Origin: Azonexus hydrophilus DSM 23864
GTDB taxonomy: Bacteria; Pseudomonadota; Gammaproteobacteria; Burkholderiales; Rhodocyclaceae
Direction: 5' to 3'
NCBI RefSeq assembly: GCF_000429605.1
Contig: NZ_AUCE01000012.1
Location: forward strand, 434,001-498,000
DNA length: 64,000 nucleotides
Position 1 is the first letter of the stretch. Every line of letters begins with the position of its first letter. Below the pieces are notes generated by a model, which worked only from the letters and a program-made list of their open reading frames with translations, searched no databases and was not told the origin of the DNA. This document shows, piece after piece, positions 26,311 to 38,728 of this stretch. The position numbers and the translations under genes were made by a program.

Positions 26311-26658
26311 ATGAAAGAACTCGATCCGCTGGTTTTCCTGGCCGTTTTCCAGGAAATGCTCGGTCCCTTGCTGTGGGTGATGCTGCTGGTCATCGTCGTC
26401 GGTACGGCCGCCTTCATCGCCTTGTTGCTCAAGGAAAAGAGCATCAACTCGCGGCGCCTAGTGCGGGCCGAACTGGCCGGCCTGGTCGGTGGCGCGCTCG
26501 CGCTGGTGCTGATGGCCAAGGTCTCGTCGTCGGGCTTTACCGATGCCGGTGGTCCGGCCGACTGGTTCCTGATCGCGCTGGTTTTCGGCCTCGGTCTGGC
26601 CGGTACGGCGATCCTGGTTTATACCGTTCTGGGTTGGCGCAAGCCGGCCGCGCAGTAA
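26311..26658 (+). CDS. Small membrane protein, possibly DUF5368 family
   Basis: A 115-residue protein with three or four hydrophobic segments (around 17-40, 54-70 and 83-107) separated by short charged loops (KEKSINSRR). It is 19 bases after the SQR-like gene with GGAGGAA as ribosome binding site, so the two form an operon. Its N-terminus (KELDPLVFLAVFQEMLGP) recalls DUF5368, remembered without a search. A role as membrane anchor or electron conduit for the SQR-like protein is inferred from pairing only. It converges with the transporter gene with a 4-base gap. Confidence 0.7.
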   Translation: MKELDPLVFLAVFQEMLGPLLWVMLLVIVVGTAAFIALLLKEKSINSRRLVRAELAGLVGGALALVLMAKVSSSGFTDAGGPADWFLIALVFGLGLAGTAILVYTVLGWRKPAAQ

Positions 26659-26662
26659 GCGC

Positions 26663-27715
26663 TCAGCGCGCTGGCCGGTCGACCATGGCGTCGGCCAGGC
26701 CGGCGCCGGCCCACATTCCGATCAGCGAAATCCAGGCGGTCAGCGCGAACACCGCCGCGCCGGACACTCCGGCGCCGACGGCGCAGCCGCCGGCCAGCAT
26801 GCCGCCGAAACCCATGCACAGCGCCCCGGCGATGTAGCGGCGCATGCTGTGCCCATCCTTGAAGCCTTCAAGCTTCAGTTCGCGTCCCCACAGTGCCGCC
26901 AGGAAAGAGCCCAGAACCACGCCGGGCACCAGGCCGATGTCGAAATCCCAGGGCTGCCCCGGTGCCGACAGCACCAGCATCAGCACGTCGGCCGACGGGC
27001 CGGTGAAACTCAGGCTCTGCACCGGCATGATCTCGTCGAAGGACTGGCTGGCGACCTGATACGTCAGTAGCCAGGCAATGGCCACCATCACGCCAACGCC
27101 GATGCCGCCGCCCCATTCGCGCAGGCTCAGGCGCGTTTTGCGGGCGAAATGGATGGCTGCCGCCAGCCACAACAACCCGAACAGGATGCCGCCGATATGA
27201 CCCAGATGGGCAAAAGCCAGCAGGTCGCGGGCGCTGCCGTCGATGGTCAGCCAGCCTGAAATCCACAGGCGTAGCGGCGACAGCATGCCGCTCAGTGAAG
27301 CCTGGGCGGTGACCGCGAAAATCAGCCCGGTGAGCAGCGCGCGCAGGTTGCCGTTGGCGGCCAGGACCAGCATGCGCGACGAGCAGCCACGCGCCAGGAT
27401 CATGCCGATGCCGAACAGCAGGCCGCCGACCAGGGCGCCGGAGATACTGCCCCGGGCCGAGAGCTGACGGGCTTGCGAGACGTCGAGCCAGCCGCCGACG
27501 ATGAATCCCTGGGTGACGATGACAGCGGCGGAGAAGGCGAGCAGCCAGATGACCAGTTTGCCGCCCGGTTCGCGGTGCCAGAACTCGACCACGGCCGAAC
27601 GCAGGCAGAACCGCGAGCGTTGGGCAAAAATGCCGAAGAGGATGCCGATCAGCAGACCTGCCAGCGTGATGACGGTTTTTTCGCCAAGGCTTTCGAGCAG
27701 ATCGGTCAGGTTCAT
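26663..27715 (-). CDS. YeeE/YedE (TsuA-like) thiosulfate transporter
   Basis: A 350-residue inner membrane protein with about nine helices, of the YeeE/TsuA family that imports thiosulfate or related sulfur species. The conserved cysteines thought to relay the substrate are present: Cys37 (RSRFCLRSA), Cys111 (ILARGCSSRML) and one in GGMLAGGCAVGAG. It is about 8 bases downstream of a chemoreceptor gene on the same strand. The location beside the sox island supports a sulfur substrate. No TsuB/TusA-like partner gene is adjacent. Confidence 0.85.
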   Translation of the reverse strand: MNLTDLLESLGEKTVITLAGLLIGILFGIFAQRSRFCLRSAVVEFWHREPGGKLVIWLLAFSAAVIVTQGFIVGGWLDVSQARQLSARGSISGALVGGLLFGIGMILARGCSSRMLVLAANGNLRALLTGLIFAVTAQASLSGMLSPLRLWISGWLTIDGSARDLLAFAHLGHIGGILFGLLWLAAAIHFARKTRLSLREWGGGIGVGVMVAIAWLLTYQVASQSFDEIMPVQSLSFTGPSADVLMLVLSAPGQPWDFDIGLVPGVVLGSFLAALWGRELKLEGFKDGHSMRRYIAGALCMGFGGMLAGGCAVGAGVSGAAVFALTAWISLIGMWAGAGLADAMVDRPAR

Positions 27716-27723
27716 CGGAAAAC

Positions 27724-28947
27724 TCAGAACAGTTCGATATCCCCGTCGCCCTGCTTGCTGCCGGAGCTGAGGGTGCGACTGCGCAAGGCGTCGCTCTTCA
27801 CATGCGAATCGACCAGCAGTTCGACCAGTCGCTGGCTGCGCTTGCGGAAGCGCTGGATGCCGTCACTTTCGTCCTGGTCGTTGTGCAGGCTGAGGAAGGC
27901 GTGCATGTATTCGCCGACGTTGTCGGTGCGCTGGCCGATGCGGTTGATCATCTGGGTGACGATGTCCTCGAACTGCATGGCCATGACGCCTTCCTGCGTC
28001 AGGTCGCGCATCTGTTCGGTGACGCTGGCGATGTTGCTCGAATGCTGGCGCGCCTTTTCGGTCAGTTCCATCAGTTCGGCACCGAGTTCGCTGAGTGTGG
28101 CCCGCGAGCGGTCGGCGATGCTCAGGTCGATGTGGCTGGCGCCCTCGACCCGTTGGCCGACATCGCGTAGTGAATCGAGAATGTCGTTCAGGGCGTTGCG
28201 GATATCGACGTTGAATTCGCCGGTACGTGCGGCCAGGGTGCGCACCTCGTCGGCGACCACGGCGAAGCCGCGCCCGGCTTCGCCGGCACGGGCGGCCTCG
28301 ATGGCGGCGTTGAGGGCGAGCAGGTCGGTCTGCTTGGTGATGCCGGTAATGTCGTTGAGCGTACTGGTGATGCGGCCAACCTTTTCCTGCATCTGGTTGA
28401 AGCTCTCGGCGACGCCCTGGCTGGTGTTGCGCAATTGATCCATCTTGCCGACGAATTCGGCGATCAGCGCATTGGTTTCATCGAAGAAACGCTTGAGTCC
28501 CGCCTGTTCGGCGGCGTGGCTGTCGTCCGATCCGGTCATGCTGAGCATTTCGTTGATCAGTGAACCGAGGATTTCGCGCTGGTTGTTCGATTGCGATTCG
28601 AGACCGGTCAGGCTGCCCGACAGGCGGTCGACCGAACTGCGGATCAGTGCCTGGGCTTCGTGCATTTCCTGCTCCAGCGACGAGAATTGCAACTCGGCGT
28701 GGGCCATGGCTTCGTTGGACAGCACGTGGTATTCCGACATGACTGTGGTCAGTTCGTTGACGTAACCCTTCTGTCTTTCCTTCCAGCGCTCGCGCTCGCG
28801 GATCGACAGCAGTCCACCGCCGAGCAGCATGACGGCAAGCAGCAGGAACCAGTAACCCGGCAGCGGACCGGCAGCCAGTGACCACGCCCAGAGAATCAGC
28901 GCCACCAGTGCGCTGCCCCGGATCAGGAGATCGTCTATTCTTTTCAT
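27724..28947 (-). CDS. Methyl-accepting chemotaxis protein without a large sensor domain
   Basis: A 407-residue chemoreceptor. Two closely spaced transmembrane helices occupy about residues 10-45, with almost no periplasmic region (AAGPLPGYW between them). The remainder is cytoplasmic coiled coil with the conserved hairpin tip ([29 protein letters not shown]). Such receptors sense through the membrane or through partner proteins. It is 77 bases after pntB and 8 bases before the transporter gene, so it may be co-transcribed with either. ATG 28947 was chosen as the start of the first helix. Confidence 0.85.
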   Translation of the reverse strand: MKRIDDLLIRGSALVALILWAWSLAAGPLPGYWFLLLAVMLLGGGLLSIRERERWKERQKGYVNELTTVMSEYHVLSNEAMAHAELQFSSLEQEMHEAQALIRSSVDRLSGSLTGLESQSNNQREILGSLINEMLSMTGSDDSHAAEQAGLKRFFDETNALIAEFVGKMDQLRNTSQGVAESFNQMQEKVGRITSTLNDITGITKQTDLLALNAAIEAARAGEAGRGFAVVADEVRTLAARTGEFNVDIRNALNDILDSLRDVGQRVEGASHIDLSIADRSRATLSELGAELMELTEKARQHSSNIASVTEQMRDLTQEGVMAMQFEDIVTQMINRIGQRTDNVGEYMHAFLSLHNDQDESDGIQRFRKRSQRLVELLVDSHVKSDALRSRTLSSGSKQGDGDIELF

Positions 28948-29024
28948 TGTTGTAAATCCCGGATGAAGCGGCAATCCCGGCATTGTACGAGGATGCCGCT
29001 TGTCCGGATATGGCCTGGATCAAA

Positions 29025-30395
29025 TCAGGCCAGGGTTTTCAGGTGCTGGATGATTTCGCCGGCCGCCGGTTGCGCATCGCCGTACAGCATGCGGCAATTA
29101 TCGGTGTAGAACAGCGCGTTTTCGATGCCGGAATAGCCGGTGCCCTTGCCGCGTTTGACGACGATGACGTTCTGCGCTTGATCGGCATTGAGGATGGGCA
29201 TGCCGTAGATCGGGCTGGACTTGTCGCTGCGTGCGCTCGGATTGACCACGTCGTTGGCCCCAATGACCAGCGCCACGTCGGCCTGGCCGAACTCGCCGTT
29301 GATTTCCTCGAGGTCGAAAATCTTGTCGTAGGGCACGCCAGCCTCGGCCAGCAGCACGTTCATGTGGCCTGGCATGCGCCCGGCGACCGGATGGATGGCG
29401 AACTTCACCTCGACGCCCGCTTCTTCGAGAATCTCGGTCATTTCCCAGATCTTGTGCTGGGCATGCGCAACCGCCATGCCGTAGCCGGGGACGATGATCA
29501 CCTTGCTCGCGTAGCGCATCATCGCCGCCGCATCGAGCGCCGACAATTCCTTCATCGTGCCTTCGATGGCTTCGCCGCCACCGCTCGCCGCCAGCGGGGT
29601 GAACAGGATGTTCGACAGCGGCCGGTTCATTGCCTTGGCCATCAGTTGCGTGAGCAGTGTGCCGGCGGCACCGACGACGATGCCGGCAATGATCAGCGCC
29701 GGGTTGCCGAGGACGTAGCCCTCGAAACCCACGGCCAGGCCGGTGAAGGCGTTGAACAGCGAGATCACCACCGGCATGTCGGCGCCGCCGATCGGCAGGG
29801 TGACGATCAGCCCGAGCACCAACGCGACGAAGAAGAAGGCGATCACCAGTTCCGGCTGTTGCGGGGCCAGGGTGATGACGGCCAGGCCGAGACCGACGGC
29901 AACCAGTGCCAGCAGCACGTTGACCGCGTTCTGCGCCGGCAGGCGGTAGGCTTTTTTGAGGATGCCCTGCAACTTGGCCCAGGCGACGCAGGAGCCGGTA
30001 AACGACACCGCGCCGATCAGCGCGCCGAGCACCGCCAACGTCGTCGCCACCAGGCCGTGCATTTCGCCCTTGGCGAACTCGACGGCAGCAATCGCTGCTG
30101 CCGCGCCGCCGCCCATCCCGTTGTAGATGGCGACCATCTGCGGCATGTCGGTCATCTTGACCTTCTGTGCTGAAATCCAGGCAGCGCCGCCGCCGATGAG
30201 CAGTGCCAGGGCCATCAGGCCGAGGTTCTGCAGGCCGGGGATGAGGAAGGTGGCGGCGATCGCCAGCAGCATGCCGTAGCCGGCGATGACGATGCCGCGT
30301 CGGGCCGAGGTCGGCGAACCCATGCCCTTGAGGCCGAAAATGAACAGCAGGGCGCCGGCGAACCAGGCGCCCTGGACGTAGATCGGGGCGGTCAT
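29025..30395 (-). CDS. pntB: NAD(P) transhydrogenase subunit beta
   Basis: PntB is the proton-conducting membrane domain plus NADP(H)-binding domain III of transhydrogenase, which drives NADP+ reduction by NADH with proton influx. The 456-residue protein has eight or nine helices, then the NADP domain (VIIVPGYGMAVAHAQH, GANDVVNPSAR, VIVVKRGKGTGYSG). It follows pntAB with a short overlap (ATGA, 30392-30395). It is third in pntAA-pntAB-pntB. Confidence 0.96.
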   Translation of the reverse strand: MTAPIYVQGAWFAGALLFIFGLKGMGSPTSARRGIVIAGYGMLLAIAATFLIPGLQNLGLMALALLIGGGAAWISAQKVKMTDMPQMVAIYNGMGGGAAAAIAAVEFAKGEMHGLVATTLAVLGALIGAVSFTGSCVAWAKLQGILKKAYRLPAQNAVNVLLALVAVGLGLAVITLAPQQPELVIAFFFVALVLGLIVTLPIGGADMPVVISLFNAFTGLAVGFEGYVLGNPALIIAGIVVGAAGTLLTQLMAKAMNRPLSNILFTPLAASGGGEAIEGTMKELSALDAAAMMRYASKVIIVPGYGMAVAHAQHKIWEMTEILEEAGVEVKFAIHPVAGRMPGHMNVLLAEAGVPYDKIFDLEEINGEFGQADVALVIGANDVVNPSARSDKSSPIYGMPILNADQAQNVIVVKRGKGTGYSGIENALFYTDNCRMLYGDAQPAAGEIIQHLKTLA

Positions 30396-30679
30396 TGGCC
30401 GTTCTCCTTCTTCTTGAACATGGCCAGCATGCGTTCGGTGACGACGTAGCCGCCGGCCGCGTTGGCGGCACCCAGGGCGACGGCGAAGAAACCGATGGCC
30501 TGCTGCAGCGGTGTCTCGGCCATGCCGAGGACGAGCATGGCACCGACGACGACCACGCCGTGGATGAAGTTGGAGCCAGACATCAGCGGTGTGTGCAGGA
30601 TCACCGGGACCTTGGCGATGATCTCGTAGCCGGTGAAGGCGGCGAGCATGAAGATGTAGAGTGCGAGCAAACCGTCCAT
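30392..30679 (-). CDS. pntAB: NAD(P) transhydrogenase subunit alpha, membrane part
   Basis: A 95-residue protein with three transmembrane helices that corresponds to the C-terminal membrane segment of the E. coli alpha subunit. In this organism alpha is split into two genes, as in Rhodospirillum. The start ATG 30679 overlaps the pntAA stop (TGATG). The end overlaps pntB. Confidence 0.93.
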   Translation of the reverse strand: MDGLLALYIFMLAAFTGYEIIAKVPVILHTPLMSGSNFIHGVVVVGAMLVLGMAETPLQQAIGFFAVALGAANAAGGYVVTERMLAMFKKKENGQ

Positions 30680-31806
30680 CAGGCGTCTCCCAGGATTTGT
30701 CTGACTGCGGTATGGACGGTGGCGCCGTCGCGGCACAGCACGGTGCCGGCGACCACTTCGTCGTCCCAGTCGATGCGCAGTTCGCCGTCCTTGATCCACG
30801 GCGAGAGGAAGTTGTAGAGATTCTTGGCGTATAGCTCCGAGGCGTGCGTCGGCATGCGCGACGGCAGGTTGAGCGGGCCGTGGATGTTCACGTCGTTGGC
30901 GATGACGTGTTCGCCCGGTTGCGTCAACTCGCAGTTGCCGCCCGATTCAGCGGCCATGTCGACGATGATGGCGCCGTACTTCATGCGCCCGACCATGTCG
31001 CGGGTGATGATCACCGGCGCCCGCTTGCCCGGAATGGCGGCGGTACTGATGACGACGTCGGCGGCGGCAATGGCCTTGGTCAGCCGTTCAGCCTGGGCGG
31101 CCTTTTCCTCGGCCGTCAGTTCGCGCGCATAGCCGCCGCTGCCGTCAGCGGAGACACCGGTATCGACAAACTTGGCGCCGAGCGATTCGATCTGCTCCTT
31201 GGCGGCGGCGCGGACATCGTAGGCTTCGACCATGGCACCCAGGCGCTTGCAGGTGGCGATTGCCTGCAGGCCGGCGACGCCGGCGCCGATGACGAGCACG
31301 CGCGCCGGACGGATGGTGCCGGCGGCGGTGGTCAACATCGGGAAGAACTTGGTGCACCGGGCGGCGGCAATCAGGCCGCACTGGTAACCCGAGCAGGCGC
31401 CCTGGCTGGACAGTGCGTCCATGCTCTGGGCGCGCGAGATGCGCGGCAGCAGTTCGAGGGCGAAGGCGGTGATCTTGCGGGCGTTCAGCGCAGCCAGCCG
31501 CTCGCGGCTTGCGAAGGGTTTGAGCAGGCCGATCAGCACCGCGCCTTCCGGCATGGCGGCGACTTCGTCCAGGCTCGGCGGCGTCACCCGCAGGATCAGG
31601 TCGGCGCTGGCGTAGGCTTCGGGCAGGCCGGGGGCGAAATCGACCTCGGCGTAGTCGGTGTCGAGGAAATGGCTTTGCGCACCGGCGCTCTGCTCCATCC
31701 GCAATCGCGCGCCGAGCGCGGTAAATTTCTTGGCCGTTTCAGGAACCAGTGCCGTCCGGCATTCGCCTTCAGCACGTTCCCGAGCCAGCGCCAGGGTCAG
31801 CGGCAT
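30679..31806 (-). CDS. pntAA: NAD(P) transhydrogenase subunit alpha, NAD(H)-binding part
   Basis: The soluble NAD(H)-binding domain I of transhydrogenase, 375 residues, related to alanine dehydrogenase. The Rossmann motif VLVIGAGVAGLQAIA, the mobile-loop region and GAIIVDMAAESGGNCE are clear. ATG 31806 is preceded by AGGAGAGCG. Upstream ATG codons overlap the ribosome binding site and are unlikely starts. An inverted repeat at 31872-31892 lies upstream and may be regulatory. Confidence 0.95.
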   Translation of the reverse strand: MPLTLALARERAEGECRTALVPETAKKFTALGARLRMEQSAGAQSHFLDTDYAEVDFAPGLPEAYASADLILRVTPPSLDEVAAMPEGAVLIGLLKPFASRERLAALNARKITAFALELLPRISRAQSMDALSSQGACSGYQCGLIAAARCTKFFPMLTTAAGTIRPARVLVIGAGVAGLQAIATCKRLGAMVEAYDVRAAAKEQIESLGAKFVDTGVSADGSGGYARELTAEEKAAQAERLTKAIAAADVVISTAAIPGKRAPVIITRDMVGRMKYGAIIVDMAAESGGNCELTQPGEHVIANDVNIHGPLNLPSRMPTHASELYAKNLYNFLSPWIKDGELRIDWDDEVVAGTVLCRDGATVHTAVRQILGDA

Positions 31807-31871
31807 GCTCGCTCTCCTTATCATGAGTCATTGCTGGGTTAATTTTTCCCGACAAAGATAAGGGCTTTGTT

Positions 31872-31892
31872 AATCCTGAAATAGTCAGGATT
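31872..31892. promoter_or_regulatory. Perfect inverted repeat between aceK and pntAA
   Basis: AATCCTGA-AATAG-TCAGGATT has perfect 8-bp arms and a 5-base centre. It is 66 bases upstream of the pntAA start and 43 bases after the aceK stop. There is no T-run on either strand, so an operator for pnt expression is more likely than an intrinsic terminator. It could still act as a 3' hairpin for the aceK message. Confidence 0.5.
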
Positions 31893-31934
31893 CTTGAATC
31901 GTGACATCAGCGATTGCTTAACAGTGATGGGGAG

Positions 31935-33716
31935 TCAGTTGTCGGTGGTGACGGAAGGCCGACAGTTCACGAAACGCAGTTCTTCCGGATAGGGGAAGAA
32001 GTCTTCCACGTGGCCGGCGCGAATGTTTTCCTGGGCTTTCTGCCAGAAGGTCGGCGTGAGTAAATCCTTGTGGTGCTTCATGAACAGCTTGCGCACCTGC
32101 GGCGAGCCGAGCAGGAAGGTGGCGAACTCCTCGGGGAAAACGTCGTTGCGCGCCACCGGGTACCAGACTTCGCCGGACATTTCCGTCTCGAAATCCGGGG
32201 CCGGCGGAATCTTGCGGAAGTTGATGTCGGTCATGTACTCGATTTCGTCGTAATCGTAGAAGACGACGCGGCCGTAGCGGGTGACGCCGAAGTTCTTCCA
32301 CAGCATGTCGCCGGGGAAGATGTTGGCCTGCGCCAGTTCGCGGATGGCGCTGCCGTACTCCTTGATCGCGTGCTCCAGGCCGTCGAGGTCGTTGGCCTTG
32401 TCCATGCGGTCGAGATGGATGTTCAAGGGCTCCATCCGGCGCTCGATGTACAGGTGCTTGATGATCAGTTGTTCGCCGTCGATCTCGTAGCAACTGGGGG
32501 CGAGGCGTTCGAGTTCGTCGAGGATTTCGTCGTTGAAGCGGGCCAGCGGGAAGAGCACGTTCGAGAACTCGAGCGTGTCGGCCATGCGCCCGACGCGGTC
32601 GACCTGCTTGACCATCATGAATTTCTTCTTGACCGTGGCCCGGTCCATTTCCTTGGAGCTGCCGAACACGTCCTTGATGATCTTGAACACGTAGGGGTAG
32701 GAAGGCAGCGTGAACACCAGCATGACCAGGCCGCGGATGCCGGGGGCCATGACGAATTTGTCCTGCGAATGGTGCAGGTGATAAATGAAGTCGCGGAAGA
32801 ACATCGTCTTCCCCTGCTTGCCCAGGCCGAGCATGATGTAGATCTCGGAGCGCGGCTTGTTCGGCATGATGGCGCGCAGGAACTGGACGTAGCCAGACGG
32901 GACTTCCATGTCCACCATGAAATAAGCGCGCGACAGCGAGAACAGCAGGCCGATGCGCCAGCCGTCGAGCAGGATGGTGTCGAGGTAGAGCTTGCCGTCG
33001 TTGTCGTGCAGGACGGGAATGGCGAAGGGGTACTCGACGGCACCGTTGATCGCCTTGCCGATGATGTAAGCCGCCTTGTTGCGGTAGAAGGCCGAACCGA
33101 GTACCTGGATCTGGAAATTGACCTCGCGCCCGGGCATGTGTTTCAGGGAACGGCGGATGGCGTGGTAGACGTAATTGACGTCGCGCTCCAGGTCGGCGAA
33201 CGGGCGTTGCCAGTGGAAGTCGCCGACGATCTGGCGGATGGCGCCGCGCAGGCCGTCGGCTTCGGCGTAATAGCTGCGGTAGGTCGGCGCTTCGTCAGCC
33301 TCCAGGTTCTCGGTCGAGATGCTCGGGCGGACGAACAAAAAGTCGTTGTGGAAATAGGTCCGGTGCAGGATCTTGGTGGTCACCGAATTGAAGAAGGTCT
33401 CGGCCAGTTCCGGCTGCTTGTGGTTGAGCAGCAGGCCGATGTAGAGCAGCTTGACCTGTTGCCAGGTGGCGTCGTCGAGGTGCTCGGCGTCGAACTCGGT
33501 GCGCAGGCGTTCGACGCATTCGTCCACCCGGTCGTCGTAGAAGCGGATGCGCTCCTTGACTGCCCGGTGTACGCCTTGCCAGTCGCCCTTTTCGAAGCGG
33601 GTCTTGGCCTCGCGGCAGGTCTGGCGGAACAGCGTGTAATGGCGATTGAAGCCCTGGATCAGCGCCAGTGCGATGTGGTGGGCGTTCGTGCCGTACAGTC
33701 CGACCGAAATCTTCAT
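31935..33716 (-). CDS. aceK: Isocitrate dehydrogenase kinase/phosphatase
   Basis: AceK reversibly phosphorylates dimeric isocitrate dehydrogenase, steering isocitrate to the glyoxylate shunt. The 593-residue length is typical. The N-terminal regulatory half begins KISVGLYGTNAHHIALALIQG; the kinase half includes MLGLGKQGKTMFFRDFIYHL (ATP loop) and YDYDEIEYMTD (metal/catalytic aspartates). ATG 33716 follows GGGAGACAG. It is divergent from the monomeric IDH gene, and the dimeric icd that holds the phosphorylatable serine lies about 3.7 kb away. It is not in an aceBAK operon. Confidence 0.95.
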   Translation of the reverse strand: MKISVGLYGTNAHHIALALIQGFNRHYTLFRQTCREAKTRFEKGDWQGVHRAVKERIRFYDDRVDECVERLRTEFDAEHLDDATWQQVKLLYIGLLLNHKQPELAETFFNSVTTKILHRTYFHNDFLFVRPSISTENLEADEAPTYRSYYAEADGLRGAIRQIVGDFHWQRPFADLERDVNYVYHAIRRSLKHMPGREVNFQIQVLGSAFYRNKAAYIIGKAINGAVEYPFAIPVLHDNDGKLYLDTILLDGWRIGLLFSLSRAYFMVDMEVPSGYVQFLRAIMPNKPRSEIYIMLGLGKQGKTMFFRDFIYHLHHSQDKFVMAPGIRGLVMLVFTLPSYPYVFKIIKDVFGSSKEMDRATVKKKFMMVKQVDRVGRMADTLEFSNVLFPLARFNDEILDELERLAPSCYEIDGEQLIIKHLYIERRMEPLNIHLDRMDKANDLDGLEHAIKEYGSAIRELAQANIFPGDMLWKNFGVTRYGRVVFYDYDEIEYMTDINFRKIPPAPDFETEMSGEVWYPVARNDVFPEEFATFLLGSPQVRKLFMKHHKDLLTPTFWQKAQENIRAGHVEDFFPYPEELRFVNCRPSVTTDN

Positions 33717-33784
33717 TATTCTGTCTCCCGCTGCTGGCGGGGATTCTAGCATCGCACCCCGGGTCTTTCGGGGTGCTCCGCACT

Positions 33785-33801
33785 ATGAAACCGCGTTTCA
33801 T
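33785..33801. promoter_or_regulatory. Inverted repeat in the aceK / monomeric IDH promoter region
   Basis: ATGAAA-CCGCG-TTTCAT has 6-bp arms and a 5-base centre, 69 bases upstream of aceK and 112 bases upstream of the monomeric IDH. It is a candidate operator serving one or both divergent genes. No family can be assigned. Confidence 0.35.
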
Positions 33802-33913
33802 CGGTTGACCTGAACGGCGCCGTTGCGGATACTCCTCAGGCTTTGTAAGCACCGCGCAAGGGTGTCGGCGTATTGTCGACTTACATATCAAAACCATCCA
33901 CCAAGGGGTTAGC

Positions 33914-36151
<2,238 letters not shown>

Positions 36152-36171
36152 TCGACTCGCAGCCCGAACTG

Positions 36172-36199
36172 AAAAGCCCCGCCTAGGCGGGGCTTTTTT
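36172..36199. terminator. Bidirectional intrinsic terminator
   Basis: GCCCCGCC-TA-GGCGGGGC (36176-36193) is preceded by AAAA and followed by TTTTTT. It ends the monomeric IDH gene and, on the other strand, the lipoprotein gene. Confidence 0.9.
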
Positions 36200-36222
36200 C
36201 TGGGCGTTTGCTCAGCCGGGCA

Positions 36223-37239
36223 TTATTCGCCGTTGCGGTAGCGGCTGTAGAGTTCGGCGCGCCGGCGCAGCATCCTGTTTCCATCGCTCTCCCGGCCATC
36301 GGCGAAGTAAGCCTGGGCCAGCGCTTCGATGCTGTAGAGATCCCATTCGTCGTTTTCCGACAGGTTCCTTTCCAGCAGGCTGGCAGCCTTGGCATGATTG
36401 CCCTGGGCTGAATAAAGCTCGGCCAGGTTCTTCAGCGCGTCGGAGTCGGGGAAATGGGCGATCGCTTGTTCGTATTTTTCCCTTGCGCCGGCAAAGTCCC
36501 GCGTGTCGTACTGCTGAATCAGGCCGAGCTGGAACAGTCGCTGTGCCTGCAAGCGGTCGAGGATGCTCCGGTCGATGCCCCGCCGTTCCATCTCGTCGAT
36601 GAAGTCTGTCATCGCGTCATCCGATCCGCCCCATTGCGGAGACAGGGGAACCAGATGCAGCACGAACGGCTGATATAGCTTCGGGTCGAGGCTGATCGCC
36701 GTATCGAGCAGCGTCGGGTCGGTCTGGCCGAGCAGGAGGTTGGCGTAAATCTGGCCGCTGACGCACATGGCGCATAAAGGATCCTTGCGTAGCGCTTGCG
36801 CCATGTCTTCGGTGCCGCGCAGTGCCAGGTCGCGCATTGCTGTCACGCGCTGGGCCGGGATACTCCTGAAAGGGCCGTCGCCGCGGATTTTGCTTGCCTG
36901 TTCCAGGCGGTACCAGCCACGGGCGAGATAGGCGTGTGCCGATTCCCGGTTTGCCACCCAGGCATCGAAGCGGGCGGCAAAGTTGCCGTCGGTTTGTTGC
37001 AGTTCCCAGAAGCGACCACGCAAGCGGTTGCTGCTCAACTTGCCTTTTTGCCGCTCGCGGTAGGCCTGGTCGATGGCTTGGTCAAGTTCGACGAATTTCC
37101 CATGCCAGAGCAGTTTCCGCAAGGTTTGCCGCTGGTGCATTTCGTCGGAGTAGCCACAGCCGCCGAGAACAAGGCTCAGGCAGATCAGGGCGGCCAGGGT
37201 GCGGAAGCTTTGAGGGAGCGATAGCGGGGCTGGCATCAT
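36223..37239 (-). CDS. TPR-containing lipoprotein (DUF4034-like)
   Basis: A 338-residue putative outer- or inner-membrane lipoprotein with a lipobox LVLGGC near residue 27. The middle shows ARFDAWVANRESAHAYLARGWYRLEQASKIRG, a pattern recalled for DUF4034 proteins. The C-terminal third has TPR/Sel1-like repeats (FAGAREKYEQAIAHFPDSDALKNLAELY and GNHAKAASLLERNL). Another feature is CAMC at about 155-158. Function is unknown; a scaffold role is likely from the repeats. It is divergent from icd. Confidence 0.75.
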   Translation of the reverse strand: MMPAPLSLPQSFRTLAALICLSLVLGGCGYSDEMHQRQTLRKLLWHGKFVELDQAIDQAYRERQKGKLSSNRLRGRFWELQQTDGNFAARFDAWVANRESAHAYLARGWYRLEQASKIRGDGPFRSIPAQRVTAMRDLALRGTEDMAQALRKDPLCAMCVSGQIYANLLLGQTDPTLLDTAISLDPKLYQPFVLHLVPLSPQWGGSDDAMTDFIDEMERRGIDRSILDRLQAQRLFQLGLIQQYDTRDFAGAREKYEQAIAHFPDSDALKNLAELYSAQGNHAKAASLLERNLSENDEWDLYSIEALAQAYFADGRESDGNRMLRRRAELYSRYRNGE

Positions 37240-37460
37240 GGGAGGCTTGGGGCGATCGTTAATACGACGGATGTTATACCGTTTTCATTTTTTCGGGGCC
37301 GGCTGGAGAGGGATGCAGCGGCGTACGGCAAAAAGCCTAGCCGGAGTTTCTTCCCGCAGTGGATTTGTTCCATAATTCACCGACCGACTCGTGGGAGACA
37401 CCGAGGCCGGACCGTCCGGGGTATGCACCGGTTGCCAGAATACAAGACAGAGGAGTAGCC

Positions 37461-38702
<1,242 letters not shown>

Positions 38703-38728
38703 ATTCAATAATCTTTCGAGGAATAGCC

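Noticed and set aside
21781-26519. Long antisense frames opposite soxB and the SQR-like gene (665 and 806 codons)
   Set aside because: Same effect of high GC third positions; amino acid composition is unlike real proteins, and the plus-strand genes have clear families and ribosome binding sites.
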